Origin: Bradyrhizobium sp.
GTDB lineage: Bacteria; Pseudomonadota; Alphaproteobacteria; Rhizobiales; Xanthobacteraceae
Assembly: GCA_028290305.1 (NCBI GenBank)
Contig: JAQGKC010000338.1
Coordinates: forward strand, 1 to 31,264
Length of the DNA stretch: 31,264 bases
Direction: 5' to 3'
Below, piece after piece: positions 7,162 to 16,927 of this stretch. How positions within the stretch are numbered: position 1 is the first letter of the stretch; each line of letters opens with the position of its first letter. The position numbers and the translations under genes are program-made. Under the pieces are notes generated by a model, which saw only the letters and a list, made by a program, of their open reading frames with translations, did no database searches and was not told the DNA's origin.

Positions 7162-7189
7162 CTTATGCGAAAATGACAGGAGGGGTCAA
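7162..7189 (-). promoter_or_regulatory. Likely promoter of the fluoride operon
   Basis: TTGACC (7189-7184, minus strand) is followed after 16 bases by CATAAG (7167-7162). The predicted start is about ten bases before the structured leader. The layout of promoter, leader, terminator and gene is the same as at 4019-3816, which supports the call although the -10 is imperfect. Confidence 0.5.
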
Positions 7190-7278
7190 TCTGTATGGGC
7201 CTCCCACGCTATCGCGAACACACTGCTTGCGAATATTATTCTCCATGCGCCGGGATGGTTGAGGCCGCACGTTCAGCC

Positions 7279-7755
7279 TTAGCCCCGTCCGCGATAGGGC
7301 GCGACGCCCTGATCGGGAATCCAGATTCCCTTCGGCAGTTTGCCGGTCTGCCAGAACACGTCGATCGGAATGCCGCCGCGTGGATACCAGTAGCCGCCGA
7401 TGCGCAGCCATTTCGGCTTGATCTCGGCGGCGACCCTTTTGCCGATCGCCACCGTGCAGTCCTCATGAAATGCGCCGTGATTACGGAAACTCGCGACGTA
7501 AAGTTTTAGGGACTTTGACTCGAGCAGCCATTGGCCCGGGACGTAGTCGATCACCAGATGCGCAAAATCCGGCTGGCCGGTGACCGGACAAATCGAGGTG
7601 AATTCCGGCGCGGCGAACCGCACCACATAATTCGTATCCTTTTGCGGATTGGGCACGCGGTCGATTTGAGCCTCGTCGGGCGTCTGAGGCCATTCCACGG
7701 CGCGGCCGAGCTGCAGGACTTTCGATTTCGACGATTGGCTGGGCATTTTCGACAT
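7279..7755 (-). CDS. queF: NADPH-dependent 7-cyano-7-deazaguanine reductase (QueF)
   Basis: QueF reduces the nitrile preQ0 to the amine preQ1 in queuosine synthesis for tRNA modification. The 158-residue protein is the short, unimodular type. The catalytic Cys lies in [12 protein letters not shown] (Cys56) with the acid Asp63 after it, and the NADPH/QueF signature ESKSLKLY is at 79-86, followed by [12 protein letters not shown]. The length fits the family. GGAGA precedes the ATG. It is transcribed divergently from eno and its promoter must lie in the 138-bp gap between them. There is no functional link to the fluoride island, whose leader starts close to its 3' end. Confidence 0.95.
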   Translation of the reverse strand: MSKMPSQSSKSKVLQLGRAVEWPQTPDEAQIDRVPNPQKDTNYVVRFAAPEFTSICPVTGQPDFAHLVIDYVPGQWLLESKSLKLYVASFRNHGAFHEDCTVAIGKRVAAEIKPKWLRIGGYWYPRGGIPIDVFWQTGKLPKGIWIPDQGVAPYRGRG

Positions 7756-7845
7756 GATGTTGTCTCCGTTGGCGCGGTATTAAACAATTCGCCTGCCAGC
7801 GTCACGTGGCGCAGCGGCCTTTTCCGCCCCCATGGCTTGCTGTAG

Positions 7846-9177
<1,332 letters not shown>

Positions 9178-9196
9178 AACTTTCGATGTTGGAAAT

Positions 9197-10081
9197 CTAG
9201 AGATAGCGGCGAAAGAATTCGCCGGCGTTTGCAAGCGCTCGTCGGCCGGGCTCCAGATGCACGTTCCACATTGGCCATGCGTGGATCATGTCCGGCCATA
9301 TCTCGAGTGTAACTGCGACGTTAGCCGCTCCGGCAGCGGCTGCAAAACGCGTGGAATCGTCGAGCAATGTTTCGCACGAGCCGACCTGGATCAGCGTGGG
9401 TGGAAGACCCGCCAGATCGGCATAGATCGAGGATACGCGCGGGTCACGTCTGTCAAAGCCGGCGGGAAGATAGCTATCAACCAATTCGGCCAGATATGGC
9501 TTGTGAATGAGCGGATCGACGCCATCCTTGGTAGCGAGCGTGGAGCCGGATAGTGTCATGTCAGTCCATGGGGAGAGGAGCCATGCACAGCCCGGGACAG
9601 GCTCTCCCGCGTCGCGCAGCCGATTGATCAGCGCCACGGTGAGACCGCCACCTGCGCTGTCGCCGCCGACCACAATATGTTCGGCGGCGATGCCGCACTT
9701 TCGTAAAAAATGCCACGCCGAGAATGCGTCATCCAGCGCGGCAGGGAACACGTGTTCGGGTGCAAGCCGATAACCGATCGCGAGCGTTCGTAGTCTGGCT
9801 GCCCGGCCGGCTTCGGTCACCAATCTCCGATGACTAAGTATCGAGCCCGAGCAATAACCGCCGCCATGAAAAAACAACAAGACGCGTGAGGCATCGCTGC
9901 CCGGCGCGATGGACCACTCTCCCGGCAAGCCACCAATATCAACCTGCTCGAGCTTGATATCTTCCGCGGCAGGCCACGCCGATCCGACCTCTTCGATGCG
10001 TTGCCGACGTGCCTGCCAGCCCACCGGGCGAGGTTTTGAACCCAACAAAGCGCGAACGGCGTCGATTTCGCTTTGGCCCAT
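9197..10081 (-). CDS. Alpha/beta hydrolase, hormone-sensitive-lipase family
   Basis: This 294-residue, probably cytoplasmic esterase has the oxyanion-hole motif HGGGYCSGS (72-80) and the nucleophile elbow GGDSAGGGL with Ser142. The remaining triad is probably Asp241 or Asp242 in CETLLDDS and His267 in WPDMIHAWP. These features place it in the HSL (family IV) group, which usually hydrolyses short acyl esters. No signal peptide is visible. A GGAG site precedes the ATG. It is convergent with eno, whose stop is 20 bp away, and divergent from the Old Yellow Enzyme gene. The natural substrate is unknown. Confidence 0.92.
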   Translation of the reverse strand: MGQSEIDAVRALLGSKPRPVGWQARRQRIEEVGSAWPAAEDIKLEQVDIGGLPGEWSIAPGSDASRVLLFFHGGGYCSGSILSHRRLVTEAGRAARLRTLAIGYRLAPEHVFPAALDDAFSAWHFLRKCGIAAEHIVVGGDSAGGGLTVALINRLRDAGEPVPGCAWLLSPWTDMTLSGSTLATKDGVDPLIHKPYLAELVDSYLPAGFDRRDPRVSSIYADLAGLPPTLIQVGSCETLLDDSTRFAAAAGAANVAVTLEIWPDMIHAWPMWNVHLEPGRRALANAGEFFRRYL

Positions 10082-10230
10082 TTAGGTGCTCCTCAGAGGT
10101 ACGCTTAAGTTAGCTTGAACGGCCGGACTTTTGCAAAGGAATGGGCAGCGGCGCAAAAACGAACTAAAAAGCGCAAAGCCGTGAGCCTTGCGTTCCCGGC
10201 CAACATAAGAACACGAGGAAACCAAACGCG

Positions 10231-11412
10231 ATGACGCAACCACTGCTGTTTTCTCCACTCGACATCAGGGGCGTGCGCCTCAAGAACCGCGTCGTCGTGG
10301 CGCCGATGCATCAATATTCGGCGGTCGAAGGTTTCGCGACCGACTGGCATCTCGTCAATGCCGGCAAGTATGCGCAGGGCGGGGCAGGGCTCGTCATCAT
10401 GGAATCGACCAAGGTCGCGCGCAATGGTTGCGGCACGGTCGGCGATACCGGGCTCTGGAACGATGGGTTTATTCCGGCTCTCGCGCGCTGCGCGGCCTTC
10501 ATCAAGACTCACGGCGCGGTTGCCGGCATCCAGCTCGGTCACTCCGGCCGTAAGGCGCGGCTGACGCGTCCATGGGAAGGCGGCAAGCCGCTGCGTGGTG
10601 ACGAACCCGGGATCTTCGACTGGGAAGGCTGGGAGCTGGTTGCGCCAAGCGCGGTGCCTCACACCGAAAAATCGCCGGCGCCCCGGGCGCTGTCGCATAA
10701 CGAGGTGCGTGATCTCGCGGTCAAATGGGGCGAGGCGGCCGTGCGCGCCAACGCGGCCGGCTTCGACGTCGTCGAGATCCACGCGGCGCACGGCTATCTG
10801 ATCCATCAGTTCCTGTCGCCGGTCGCCAACACGCGAACCGACGAATATGGCGGCTCGGAACTCAACCGCATGCGATTTGCGATCGAGGTCGCCGAATGCG
10901 TGCGCGCGGTTTGGCCGGCGGACAAACCGCTGTTCATGCGTCTTTCCTGTGAAGACGACGCAGGCTGGGGACCGGATGAAAGCGTCCGGCTGGCAAAGCT
11001 GCTTAAGGCCGAGGGTGTCGACGTGATCGACTGTTCGTCCGGAGGCACGCTGGCTCATTCGCCCTCGGACAGTGTCCGCGCCCGGAAATACGGCTACCAG
11101 GTTCCTTATGCCGAGAGGATCCGCAAGGAAGCCGATGTCATGACCATGGCGGTGGGGCACATTGTACACGCCGACCAGGCAGAAGCGATCTTGCGAGAAG
11201 GCCGCGCCGACCTTACCGCGCTCGCCCGCGAGATCATGTATAATCCTAATTGGCCGATGGACGCCGCGCAGAAGCTCGGCGCCGATCCCAACTTCGACCT
11301 CGTGCCGCCGCCCTATTCCTATTGGTTGGGCAAGCGCGCCAAGTCCGCCTTCGAGGGCAAGCCATCAACATGGACGGCCGGGCTCGGGGATCACACCGCA
11401 ACCAAGCTTTGA
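10231..11412 (+). CDS. NADH:flavin oxidoreductase, Old Yellow Enzyme family (YqjM-like)
   Basis: The 393-residue protein is an FMN-dependent ene-reductase-type TIM barrel. It starts with LLFSPLDIRGVRLKNRVVVAPM, contains GIQLGHSGRKA for FMN/substrate binding and the paired histidines of EIHAAHGYLIHQFLSP, followed by NTRTDEYGGS, and ends in the phosphate-binding segment REIMYNPNWP. The order and spacing fit the YqjM/thermophilic-like class. In that class a Cys usually follows the PM of the first strand to tune the flavin; here it is His27 (PMHQYS). GAGGAA precedes the ATG. Such enzymes reduce activated alkenes or electrophiles. The physiological substrate is not apparent. Confidence 0.93.
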   Translation: MTQPLLFSPLDIRGVRLKNRVVVAPMHQYSAVEGFATDWHLVNAGKYAQGGAGLVIMESTKVARNGCGTVGDTGLWNDGFIPALARCAAFIKTHGAVAGIQLGHSGRKARLTRPWEGGKPLRGDEPGIFDWEGWELVAPSAVPHTEKSPAPRALSHNEVRDLAVKWGEAAVRANAAGFDVVEIHAAHGYLIHQFLSPVANTRTDEYGGSELNRMRFAIEVAECVRAVWPADKPLFMRLSCEDDAGWGPDESVRLAKLLKAEGVDVIDCSSGGTLAHSPSDSVRARKYGYQVPYAERIRKEADVMTMAVGHIVHADQAEAILREGRADLTALAREIMYNPNWPMDAAQKLGADPNFDLVPPPYSYWLGKRAKSAFEGKPSTWTAGLGDHTATKL

Positions 11413-11503
11413 TCGCGATACGCTTCGTCAAAGCTTCAACTTCGGTTTCGAAAACGATAGGGCAGGTTTCGGCCGGCGCCACCCGCTGGAGATCACCGTG
11501 CGG

Positions 11504-11549
11504 AGTTCCGCATATGGAACTTTACGGAGATTAGAACTCGCGCGAGTTC
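11504..11549. promoter_or_regulatory. Two palindromes, possible operators of the RTX glycosidase gene
   Basis: AGTTCC-N6-GGAACT (11504-11521) and the perfect 16-base palindrome GAACTCGCGCGAGTTC (11534-11549) lie in the 276-bp gap before the large RTX gene. Both share GAACT/AGTTC half-sites, and the second starts 30 bases after the first, about three helical turns. This spacing fits two sites for one dimeric regulator. The regulator is unknown, and either palindrome could also act as an RNA hairpin. Confidence 0.4.
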
Positions 11550-11637
11550 CAATCTGACGCGGCTTTGAATTTTTTTGCGAAACAGAAAAAGTTTTGGAGG
11601 AATGTTTTAAGAGGAACGTAATGCATCGCGGCGACCG

Positions 11638-11700
11638 TCAGGCAAAGACGGAGTTGCGAATATCCGTCAGACAAAGACGGAGTTCCATGTGGCGAATATC
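11638..11700 (+). repeat. Short tandem duplication across the RTX gene start
   Basis: The stretch CGTCAGGCAAAGACGGAGTT-GCGAATATC (about 11637-11665) is repeated at 11666-11700 as CGTCAGACAAAGACGGAGTT-CCATGT-GGCGAATATC. Both copies contain the ribosome site GGAG, but only the second has a start codon (GTG 11689). The frame of the first copy is in register (GTT GCG AAT ATC) but lacks a start. Each copy can form a small CGTC/GACG hairpin. Confidence 0.7.
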
Positions 11701-14700
11701 TTCGACGTTCAGGGTTTTGGTGCGTTGTCCGAGTGGAACGGGCAAGTCTCCAGCGCCTCTGCAGACCAGGCATTTCAGACGATCGCATCGCTCGGGTCGA
11801 ACTCGATCGAGCTGACGGCGCGGATCTGGACCCAGACCGGAACCACCGACACGGTCATTGCCGACCCCGCCAAGACGGAGAGCGACGCAAGTCTGTTGGC
11901 GGGCTTTCAGGCCGCGCACGCCGCTGGTCTTTCGGTGGTCTTCAAAGCCGCGATTTCTCCGCTGGATGGAACTGCGACATCCAGCATGGCGCCGACGGAT
12001 GTCGCTGCCTTCTTTGCCTCCTACGAGGCCGAAATCGTCCATCTCGCCACCGTCGCGCAAGCCGGCGGCGTGGAAACCTTCGCCATCGGCAACGAGATGA
12101 GCAGCCTGACCGGCCCGCAATATCGTGGCTACTGGACCGATCTGATCTCGGCAGTTCGCCAAGTCTATCATGGCGAACTGACCTACGCCGCCGCGACCGA
12201 CGAGGCCTCCAAGGTCAGCTTCTGGGATCAGCTCGATACCATCGGCGTGAATACCTATCCGCCGCTGACATCGAGCAATACTCCGACCGTGCAGGATCTG
12301 GTCCACGCCTGGAACGAGGTACCGATCAATCCTTATTATGCGGCCGCCTTCGAATACAAATCACCGGTCGATTTTCTCCACTCGCTGTCTGAGCAATACG
12401 GCAAACCGGTGCTGATGACCGAGGTCGGCTACCGCAGCGTCGATGGCACCGCGATTAACCCGGGGTCACCGAACGGCGGCACGTCGGATCCGGCCGCGCA
12501 GGCGGACGCCTACAACGCCTTTTTTCAGGTCTGGACCGCGCAGGGCGGTAGTTGGCTGAAAGGCGTCGAATTCTGGCAATGGGATCTCAGCAACCAGTAT
12601 TCCAGCACCGGCTATTCCGTGATGGGCAAGCCCGCCGAGGCCGTGGTCTCGCAATATTTCCACGGTGATGGCGCCGTACCCGGTCTCACGGTGTCAGGAT
12701 CATCCGTTGCCGACATCATCGATCTCGGCCAAGGCAAAAACGTCATCAATGCCGGGCTCGGCGATGACGTTATTCATGGCGGAGCCGGAAGCGACGTCAT
12801 TATCGGCGGTCCCAGCGCGACCGCCAAGCTGGCGTCGACGACCATAACCTTGACCGGCTATGGTTCGGTCGTCGGCGGCATCGGTGCGCAAGCGGAAATC
12901 CTGGTCAACGGCAAGCCAGTGTCTGGATTGCTCGAATTCAAGTCGGCGACCGACCCGTCGGGTTACCAGACGTTTACGGTGACCTTTGACAATCCGGACG
13001 CGATCACCAGCGTCGATATCGCGCTGGTGAATTCGGCACCGGGGCGGGCGCTGCATATCAAGGACGTTTCGATCAACGGCGTTGCTCTTTCGCCGAGCGA
13101 CAGCACCAATGCGAGCTCGCCCGGTACCTTCGACCTCTACGTCCGTACCATCCACTTCGATACGACCAATCATCAGGACTGGTTTTTCGGTGCATCGACC
13201 GACAACGACGTGATTTATGGCGGTGCCGGCAACGACTACATCGCCGGCGGCATTGGCAACGACTTCATCGACGGTGGAGATGGCGTAGATACGGCGGTAT
13301 ATTCCGGCAATATCAGCGACTACACCATCAGCGTTTTCGGCAACGATATTGTTGTAAGCGACAAGGTTGCGGGCCGTGACGGCACCGATACGCTCACGAA
13401 TGTAGAATTCCTGAAGTTCGCCGATGCCACGATCAGTACGAGCGATCTTACGGCGAACCAATCGGGTCTTTCTGCCGGCGACTCGCTCCAGATTCAGACC
13501 GCCGATAGCGCTGGAGATGTTACGGGCAAGACGGTTCACCATGCTGACGGTTCGTACGACGTCTACACGTCAGCAATTGTCGGCAAGAATTACGCATCCG
13601 AACACGATGTCATTAACGCCGGCGGCGTTACGACGCTGATCGAACGCTTCTTTGCCGATGGCGATCTGGCCTTCAGGCAGGCGGTCAACAGCGACGGCTC
13701 GATCACTGGCGCCGACTACGACGCCACCGGTCATCTCACGCAGTTCGCAACGCGCTATGTCGACGGCACGGTCGATCAACTCAATTTCGATATGTCGGGA
13801 TCTGAAATCGGCGAGATCATCCGGCACGCCGACGGCACGCGCGATATCTACAGCTATGACATTGCCGGCAGGGATTATACCTCCCAGCATACGGCCACCG
13901 ATTCATCGGGGCATAGTCTGCTGGTTGAAGACTATCGCGCGGATGGATCGCTGCTCTCGGAGCAGACCGTCGACGCCAGCGGCGTCAAAACGCTCGATCA
14001 ATATGACAGCCTCGGTCATATCGTTCAGGAGACAGTAACGCAGAAGGATGGATCTTGCGTCCAGTCCAGTTACGCTTCGGATGGCACCCTGACCGCCGAA
14101 ATCCTTCGCCACGCCGACGGCACGCGCGATATCTACGGTTATGACATTGTCGGCAAGGACTACACCTCCCAGCATACGGTCACCGATTCATCGGGGCATA
14201 GTCTGCTGGTCGAAGATTATCGCGCGGATGGATCGTTGGTCTCGAAGCAGACCGTCGACGCCGGCGGCGCCAAGACGCTCGACCAGTATGACAGCCTCGG
14301 TCATGTTGCTCAGGAAACGGTGACACAAAAGGACGGGTCTTATCTTCTGTCCAGTTACGCTACGGACGGCTCCCTGATCGCCGACATCGCCCGGCACACT
14401 GACGGCACCCGGAACGCCGATACCTACGACATCACAGGGCAGGCATATTCGGCGCGACACGATGTGATGGACGCATCGGGACACCGGGTTTCGACCACCT
14501 TTGATAACAATGATGGGTCGCACACCATGACGGCTTATGCGTCGGGCGTCACACTGACTTCAACGGTGGCGAACGATGTCATGAATAGTGCGGGCGGGGA
14601 CACGTTCGTCTTCAAGCAGACATCCGGGAACGACGTCATCAATAATTTCAAGCCCGGAGATTTGACGGGCCATGATGTCATTCAGATCGCTTCGACGGCT

Positions 14701-14832
14701 GCCGCCGACTTTGCGCATCTTTCCGTCCATGTCGTCGGTCATGACACCGTCATCGACCTTGGCCACGACGCGTCCATTACGCTGGCCGGCGTGACCGCGC
14801 CGCTGACCGCGCACGACGTACTGATCGTGTAA
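11689..14832 (+). CDS. Large RTX protein with GH113-like glycosidase domain, carbohydrate-binding module and four 95-residue repeats
   Basis: The 1047-residue product has no N-terminal signal peptide. Residues 1-328 resemble a GH113-type (beta-mannanase) TIM barrel, with the likely acid/base Glu136 in AIGNEMSSL and nucleophile Glu245 in MTEVGYRS. Glycine/aspartate RTX nonapeptides follow (GLGDDVIHGGAGSDVIIGG, about 353-372). Next comes a beta-rich module of about 100 residues (ITLTGYGSVVGG to IKDVSINGVAL) that looks like a calcium-dependent xylan-binding module, then a second RTX block (about 504-534) and an IKF-type linker. Four 95-residue repeats start at residue 618. The C terminus has a final repeat-like DTFVFKQTSGNDVINNF and a hydrophobic tail, as in type I secretion substrates. 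The start is GTG with GGAG six bases upstream. Calcium-dependent secretion and polysaccharide cleavage are inferred. No secretion genes are adjacent. Confidence 0.82.
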   Translation: MANIFDVQGFGALSEWNGQVSSASADQAFQTIASLGSNSIELTARIWTQTGTTDTVIADPAKTESDASLLAGFQAAHAAGLSVVFKAAISPLDGTATSSMAPTDVAAFFASYEAEIVHLATVAQAGGVETFAIGNEMSSLTGPQYRGYWTDLISAVRQVYHGELTYAAATDEASKVSFWDQLDTIGVNTYPPLTSSNTPTVQDLVHAWNEVPINPYYAAAFEYKSPVDFLHSLSEQYGKPVLMTEVGYRSVDGTAINPGSPNGGTSDPAAQADAYNAFFQVWTAQGGSWLKGVEFWQWDLSNQYSSTGYSVMGKPAEAVVSQYFHGDGAVPGLTVSGSSVADIIDLGQGKNVINAGLGDDVIHGGAGSDVIIGGPSATAKLASTTITLTGYGSVVGGIGAQAEILVNGKPVSGLLEFKSATDPSGYQTFTVTFDNPDAITSVDIALVNSAPGRALHIKDVSINGVALSPSDSTNASSPGTFDLYVRTIHFDTTNHQDWFFGASTDNDVIYGGAGNDYIAGGIGNDFIDGGDGVDTAVYSGNISDYTISVFGNDIVVSDKVAGRDGTDTLTNVEFLKFADATISTSDLTANQSGLSAGDSLQIQTADSAGDVTGKTVHHADGSYDVYTSAIVGKNYASEHDVINAGGVTTLIERFFADGDLAFRQAVNSDGSITGADYDATGHLTQFATRYVDGTVDQLNFDMSGSEIGEIIRHADGTRDIYSYDIAGRDYTSQHTATDSSGHSLLVEDYRADGSLLSEQTVDASGVKTLDQYDSLGHIVQETVTQKDGSCVQSSYASDGTLTAEILRHADGTRDIYGYDIVGKDYTSQHTVTDSSGHSLLVEDYRADGSLVSKQTVDAGGAKTLDQYDSLGHVAQETVTQKDGSYLLSSYATDGSLIADIARHTDGTRNADTYDITGQAYSARHDVMDASGHRVSTTFDNNDGSHTMTAYASGVTLTSTVANDVMNSAGGDTFVFKQTSGNDVINNFKPGDLTGHDVIQIASTAAADFAHLSVHVVGHDTVIDLGHDASITLAGVTAPLTAHDVLIV
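13540..14679 (+). repeat. Four tandem 285-bp units inside the RTX gene
   Basis: Units begin at 13540, 13825, 14110 and 14395, each exactly 95 codons. They open with HADGxxDxY, followed by xxYxSxHxxxxxxG, a YRADGS-like turn and a DGSxxxSSYxxDG-like turn. Units 2 and 3 are nearly identical in DNA, which implies a recent duplication. Units 1 and 4 are clearly diverged. The DG-rich turns recall YD-repeat or beta-hairpin scaffolds. Confidence 0.88.
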
Positions 14833-14973
14833 GTCGCGACGGACCGAAATTGACTTAGCCGGGGTCCGAGGGCTGGCGAAGCTTTATATCGCCTCACGAT
14901 GAGGCTTGCCTTCTCGCCGCAACCTGCGAACACTCCCGGCCAATTCGGTTGCGCCGAAATAGGGAGGTATGTC

Positions 14974-16116
14974 GTGAGTTCAGACCACAAAACGGGACTT
15001 CAACTGCGTTCTTTGATCAAGAACAGCGGCGAGCTCGAGATATCGCTGGCAAGCGTTCCAACACCCGAGCCGTCAGATGATCAAGTTCTTGTCCGCGTCG
15101 AGGCTTCGCCGATCAATCCATCGGACCTCGGGCTCCTGGTTGGGGCCGCGGACATGACCACCGCCACGGCGTCCGGCACGAAGGAATCGCCGGTGATCAC
15201 GGCGAAGGTCCCGCAAGCCGCGCTAAAAGCCATGGCGGGACGGCTCGATGAATCGATGCCGGTCGGCAACGAGGGCGCCGGCGTCGTCGTCAAGACCGGA
15301 TCGTCCGATGCGGCCAAGGCGCTGATGGGCAAGACGGTCGCGATGATCGGCGGCGCCATGTATTCACAATACCGGTGCCTGAAGGCGCGTGACGTCCTGG
15401 TGCTACCGCAGGGAACGACGCCGGCGGAAGGCGCTTCCTGCTTCGTCAATCCGCTGACGGCGCTCGGCATGATCGAAACCATGCGGCGGGAGGGGCACAA
15501 GGCCCTGGTGCATACCGCGGCCGCATCCAATCTGGGGCAGATGCTCAACAAGATCTGCATCAAGGATGGCATCGGCCTCGTCAATATCGTCCGCAGTCCG
15601 CAGCAGGCAGACGTTCTGCGCAAGATCGGCGCAAAGTATGTCGTCGATTCCACTACGCCCACGTTCATGGACGACCTGACCCATGCAGTTGACGAAACCG
15701 GCGCGACGCTGGCGTTCGATGCGATCGGCGGTGGCAAGCTCGCCAGCCAGATTCTCACCAGCATGGAGATTGCCATCAACAAGACCGCCAAGGTGTACAG
15801 CCGTTACGGATCGGGTGTGCACAAGCAGGTCTACCTCTATGGCGGCCTCGACACTGGCCCGGTCGAGATCAACCGGAATTTTGGAATGGCCTGGGGCGTC
15901 GGCGGCTGGCTGTTAATTCCGTTCCTGCAAAAGATCGGGCAAGCCGACGGCGAACGGCTGCGCCAGCGGGTGGCCACCGAGCTCAAGACCACCTTTGCCA
16001 GCCATTACACCCAAGTGGTGTCGCTGCAGGAGGCGCTGCAGCTTTCGAACATCGCCGCCTACGGCAAACGCGCGACCGGCGAAAAGTATCTGATCAATCC
16101 GAACAAGGGCGGCTGA
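14974..16116 (+). CDS. Zinc-free MDR-superfamily (quinone-oxidoreductase-like) dehydrogenase
   Basis: The predicted 380-residue protein has the N-terminal GroES-like fold (VLVRVEASPINPSDLGLL, then MPVGNEGAGVVVKTGS) and a nucleotide-binding half (LVHTAAASNLGQMLNKIC, KIGAKYVVDS, TLAFDAIGGGKLASQIL) of the medium-chain dehydrogenase/reductase superfamily. The zinc ligands of alcohol dehydrogenases are not seen, so a quinone-reductase or enoyl-reductase-like NAD(P)H reaction is likely. The start is placed at GTG 14974 because GGGAGG lies seven bases upstream; an upstream in-frame ATG at 14899 would add 25 unconserved-looking residues, and the ATG at 14969 is out of frame. Substrate unknown. Confidence 0.86.
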   Translation: MSSDHKTGLQLRSLIKNSGELEISLASVPTPEPSDDQVLVRVEASPINPSDLGLLVGAADMTTATASGTKESPVITAKVPQAALKAMAGRLDESMPVGNEGAGVVVKTGSSDAAKALMGKTVAMIGGAMYSQYRCLKARDVLVLPQGTTPAEGASCFVNPLTALGMIETMRREGHKALVHTAAASNLGQMLNKICIKDGIGLVNIVRSPQQADVLRKIGAKYVVDSTTPTFMDDLTHAVDETGATLAFDAIGGGKLASQILTSMEIAINKTAKVYSRYGSGVHKQVYLYGGLDTGPVEINRNFGMAWGVGGWLLIPFLQKIGQADGERLRQRVATELKTTFASHYTQVVSLQEALQLSNIAAYGKRATGEKYLINPNKGG

Positions 16117-16303
16117 CATTTGGGGCAGGGGACGTCGCCGCACAAGTCGCAGGCGTGCTCGTGACAAGGTGATTTGCTTTCTGCCACCAAAAAGCGACCG
16201 AGGCAGCGGCTGCAATTTCAGTACTTCATGCACTTGCATCTTTTTCGGAGTTCGCTAGGTTATCAGGCCAGCCGTTCCAGCGCTCGCCTCAAAAGGAAAT
16301 TCC

Positions 16304-16861
16304 ATGGCCACTCCTCACAACGTTGTCGTACTTGTCGGCAGCCTTCGCAAAGAGAGCTTCAGCCTCAAGATCGCCAACGCGCTGACCAAGCTGGCGCCCG
16401 ATACCTTGAAGCTCAACGTCGTCACCCTGCACGACATCTCATTTTTCAATCAGGACCATGAAGCATCGCCGCCGGCCGACTGGGTCGCATTCCGCGAGAA
16501 GCTTCAGAAGTCGAACGGCATTTTGTTCGTCACGCCCGAGTACAACCGTTCAATTCCGGGCGTGTTGAAGAATGCCATCGACGTGGGATCGCGTCCCTAC
16601 GGCAAGAGCTCGTTCAACGGCAAGCCGGTCGGCTTTATCAGCAATTCGCCGGGTCCGCTCGGTGGCGTCAGCGCGGCCAAGCACTTGCAGAACATACTGC
16701 CTGGTATTTGCGGTCCGATCATGCAGCAGCCGGAGACTTATTTGAACGGCGTCGGCGATGCCTTCGACGACACCGGCGAACTGACCAAGGAGTCGCTGCA
16801 GACGGTGCTGAAACAGTATGTCGACGCCTTCGCGGCCTTCATCGAAAAGCACCACAAATAG
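16304..16861 (+). CDS. NADPH-dependent FMN reductase (flavodoxin-fold quinone/chromate reductase type)
   Basis: This 185-residue protein has the flavodoxin-like fold of NAD(P)H:FMN reductases. The FMN phosphate loop is GSLRKESFS (12-20). The characteristic TPEYNRSIPGVLKNAID follows, and a later strand GKPVGFISNSPGPLGG completes the flavin site. Relatives include ChrR/YieF-type quinone reductases that use NAD(P)H for two-electron reduction and limit quinone-derived oxidative stress. AAAGGAA lies upstream of the ATG. It follows the MDR gene by 187 bp on the same strand, and a joint role in handling electrophiles is possible but unproven. Confidence 0.92.
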   Translation: MATPHNVVVLVGSLRKESFSLKIANALTKLAPDTLKLNVVTLHDISFFNQDHEASPPADWVAFREKLQKSNGILFVTPEYNRSIPGVLKNAIDVGSRPYGKSSFNGKPVGFISNSPGPLGGVSAAKHLQNILPGICGPIMQQPETYLNGVGDAFDDTGELTKESLQTVLKQYVDAFAAFIEKHHK

Positions 16862-16927
16862 GCGGAGCAGTGCGCCGGGCGGTCCGGTCTTAGGATTCCA
16901 TTAACCGGACCGTCGCATCTTCTGGCC

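Noticed and set aside
11534..11549. Palindrome GAACTCGCGCGAGTTC as a LexA box
   Set aside because: Alphaproteobacterial LexA binds GTTC direct repeats with a 7-base spacer. This is an inverted repeat with an 8-base spacer, so another regulator is more likely.
11594..11815. Short frame upstream of and overlapping the RTX gene, with ATG 11621 and a GAGG site
   Set aside because: Its frame differs from the GH113-like domain and the peptide has no recognisable feature. It could be a leader peptide but there is no further support.
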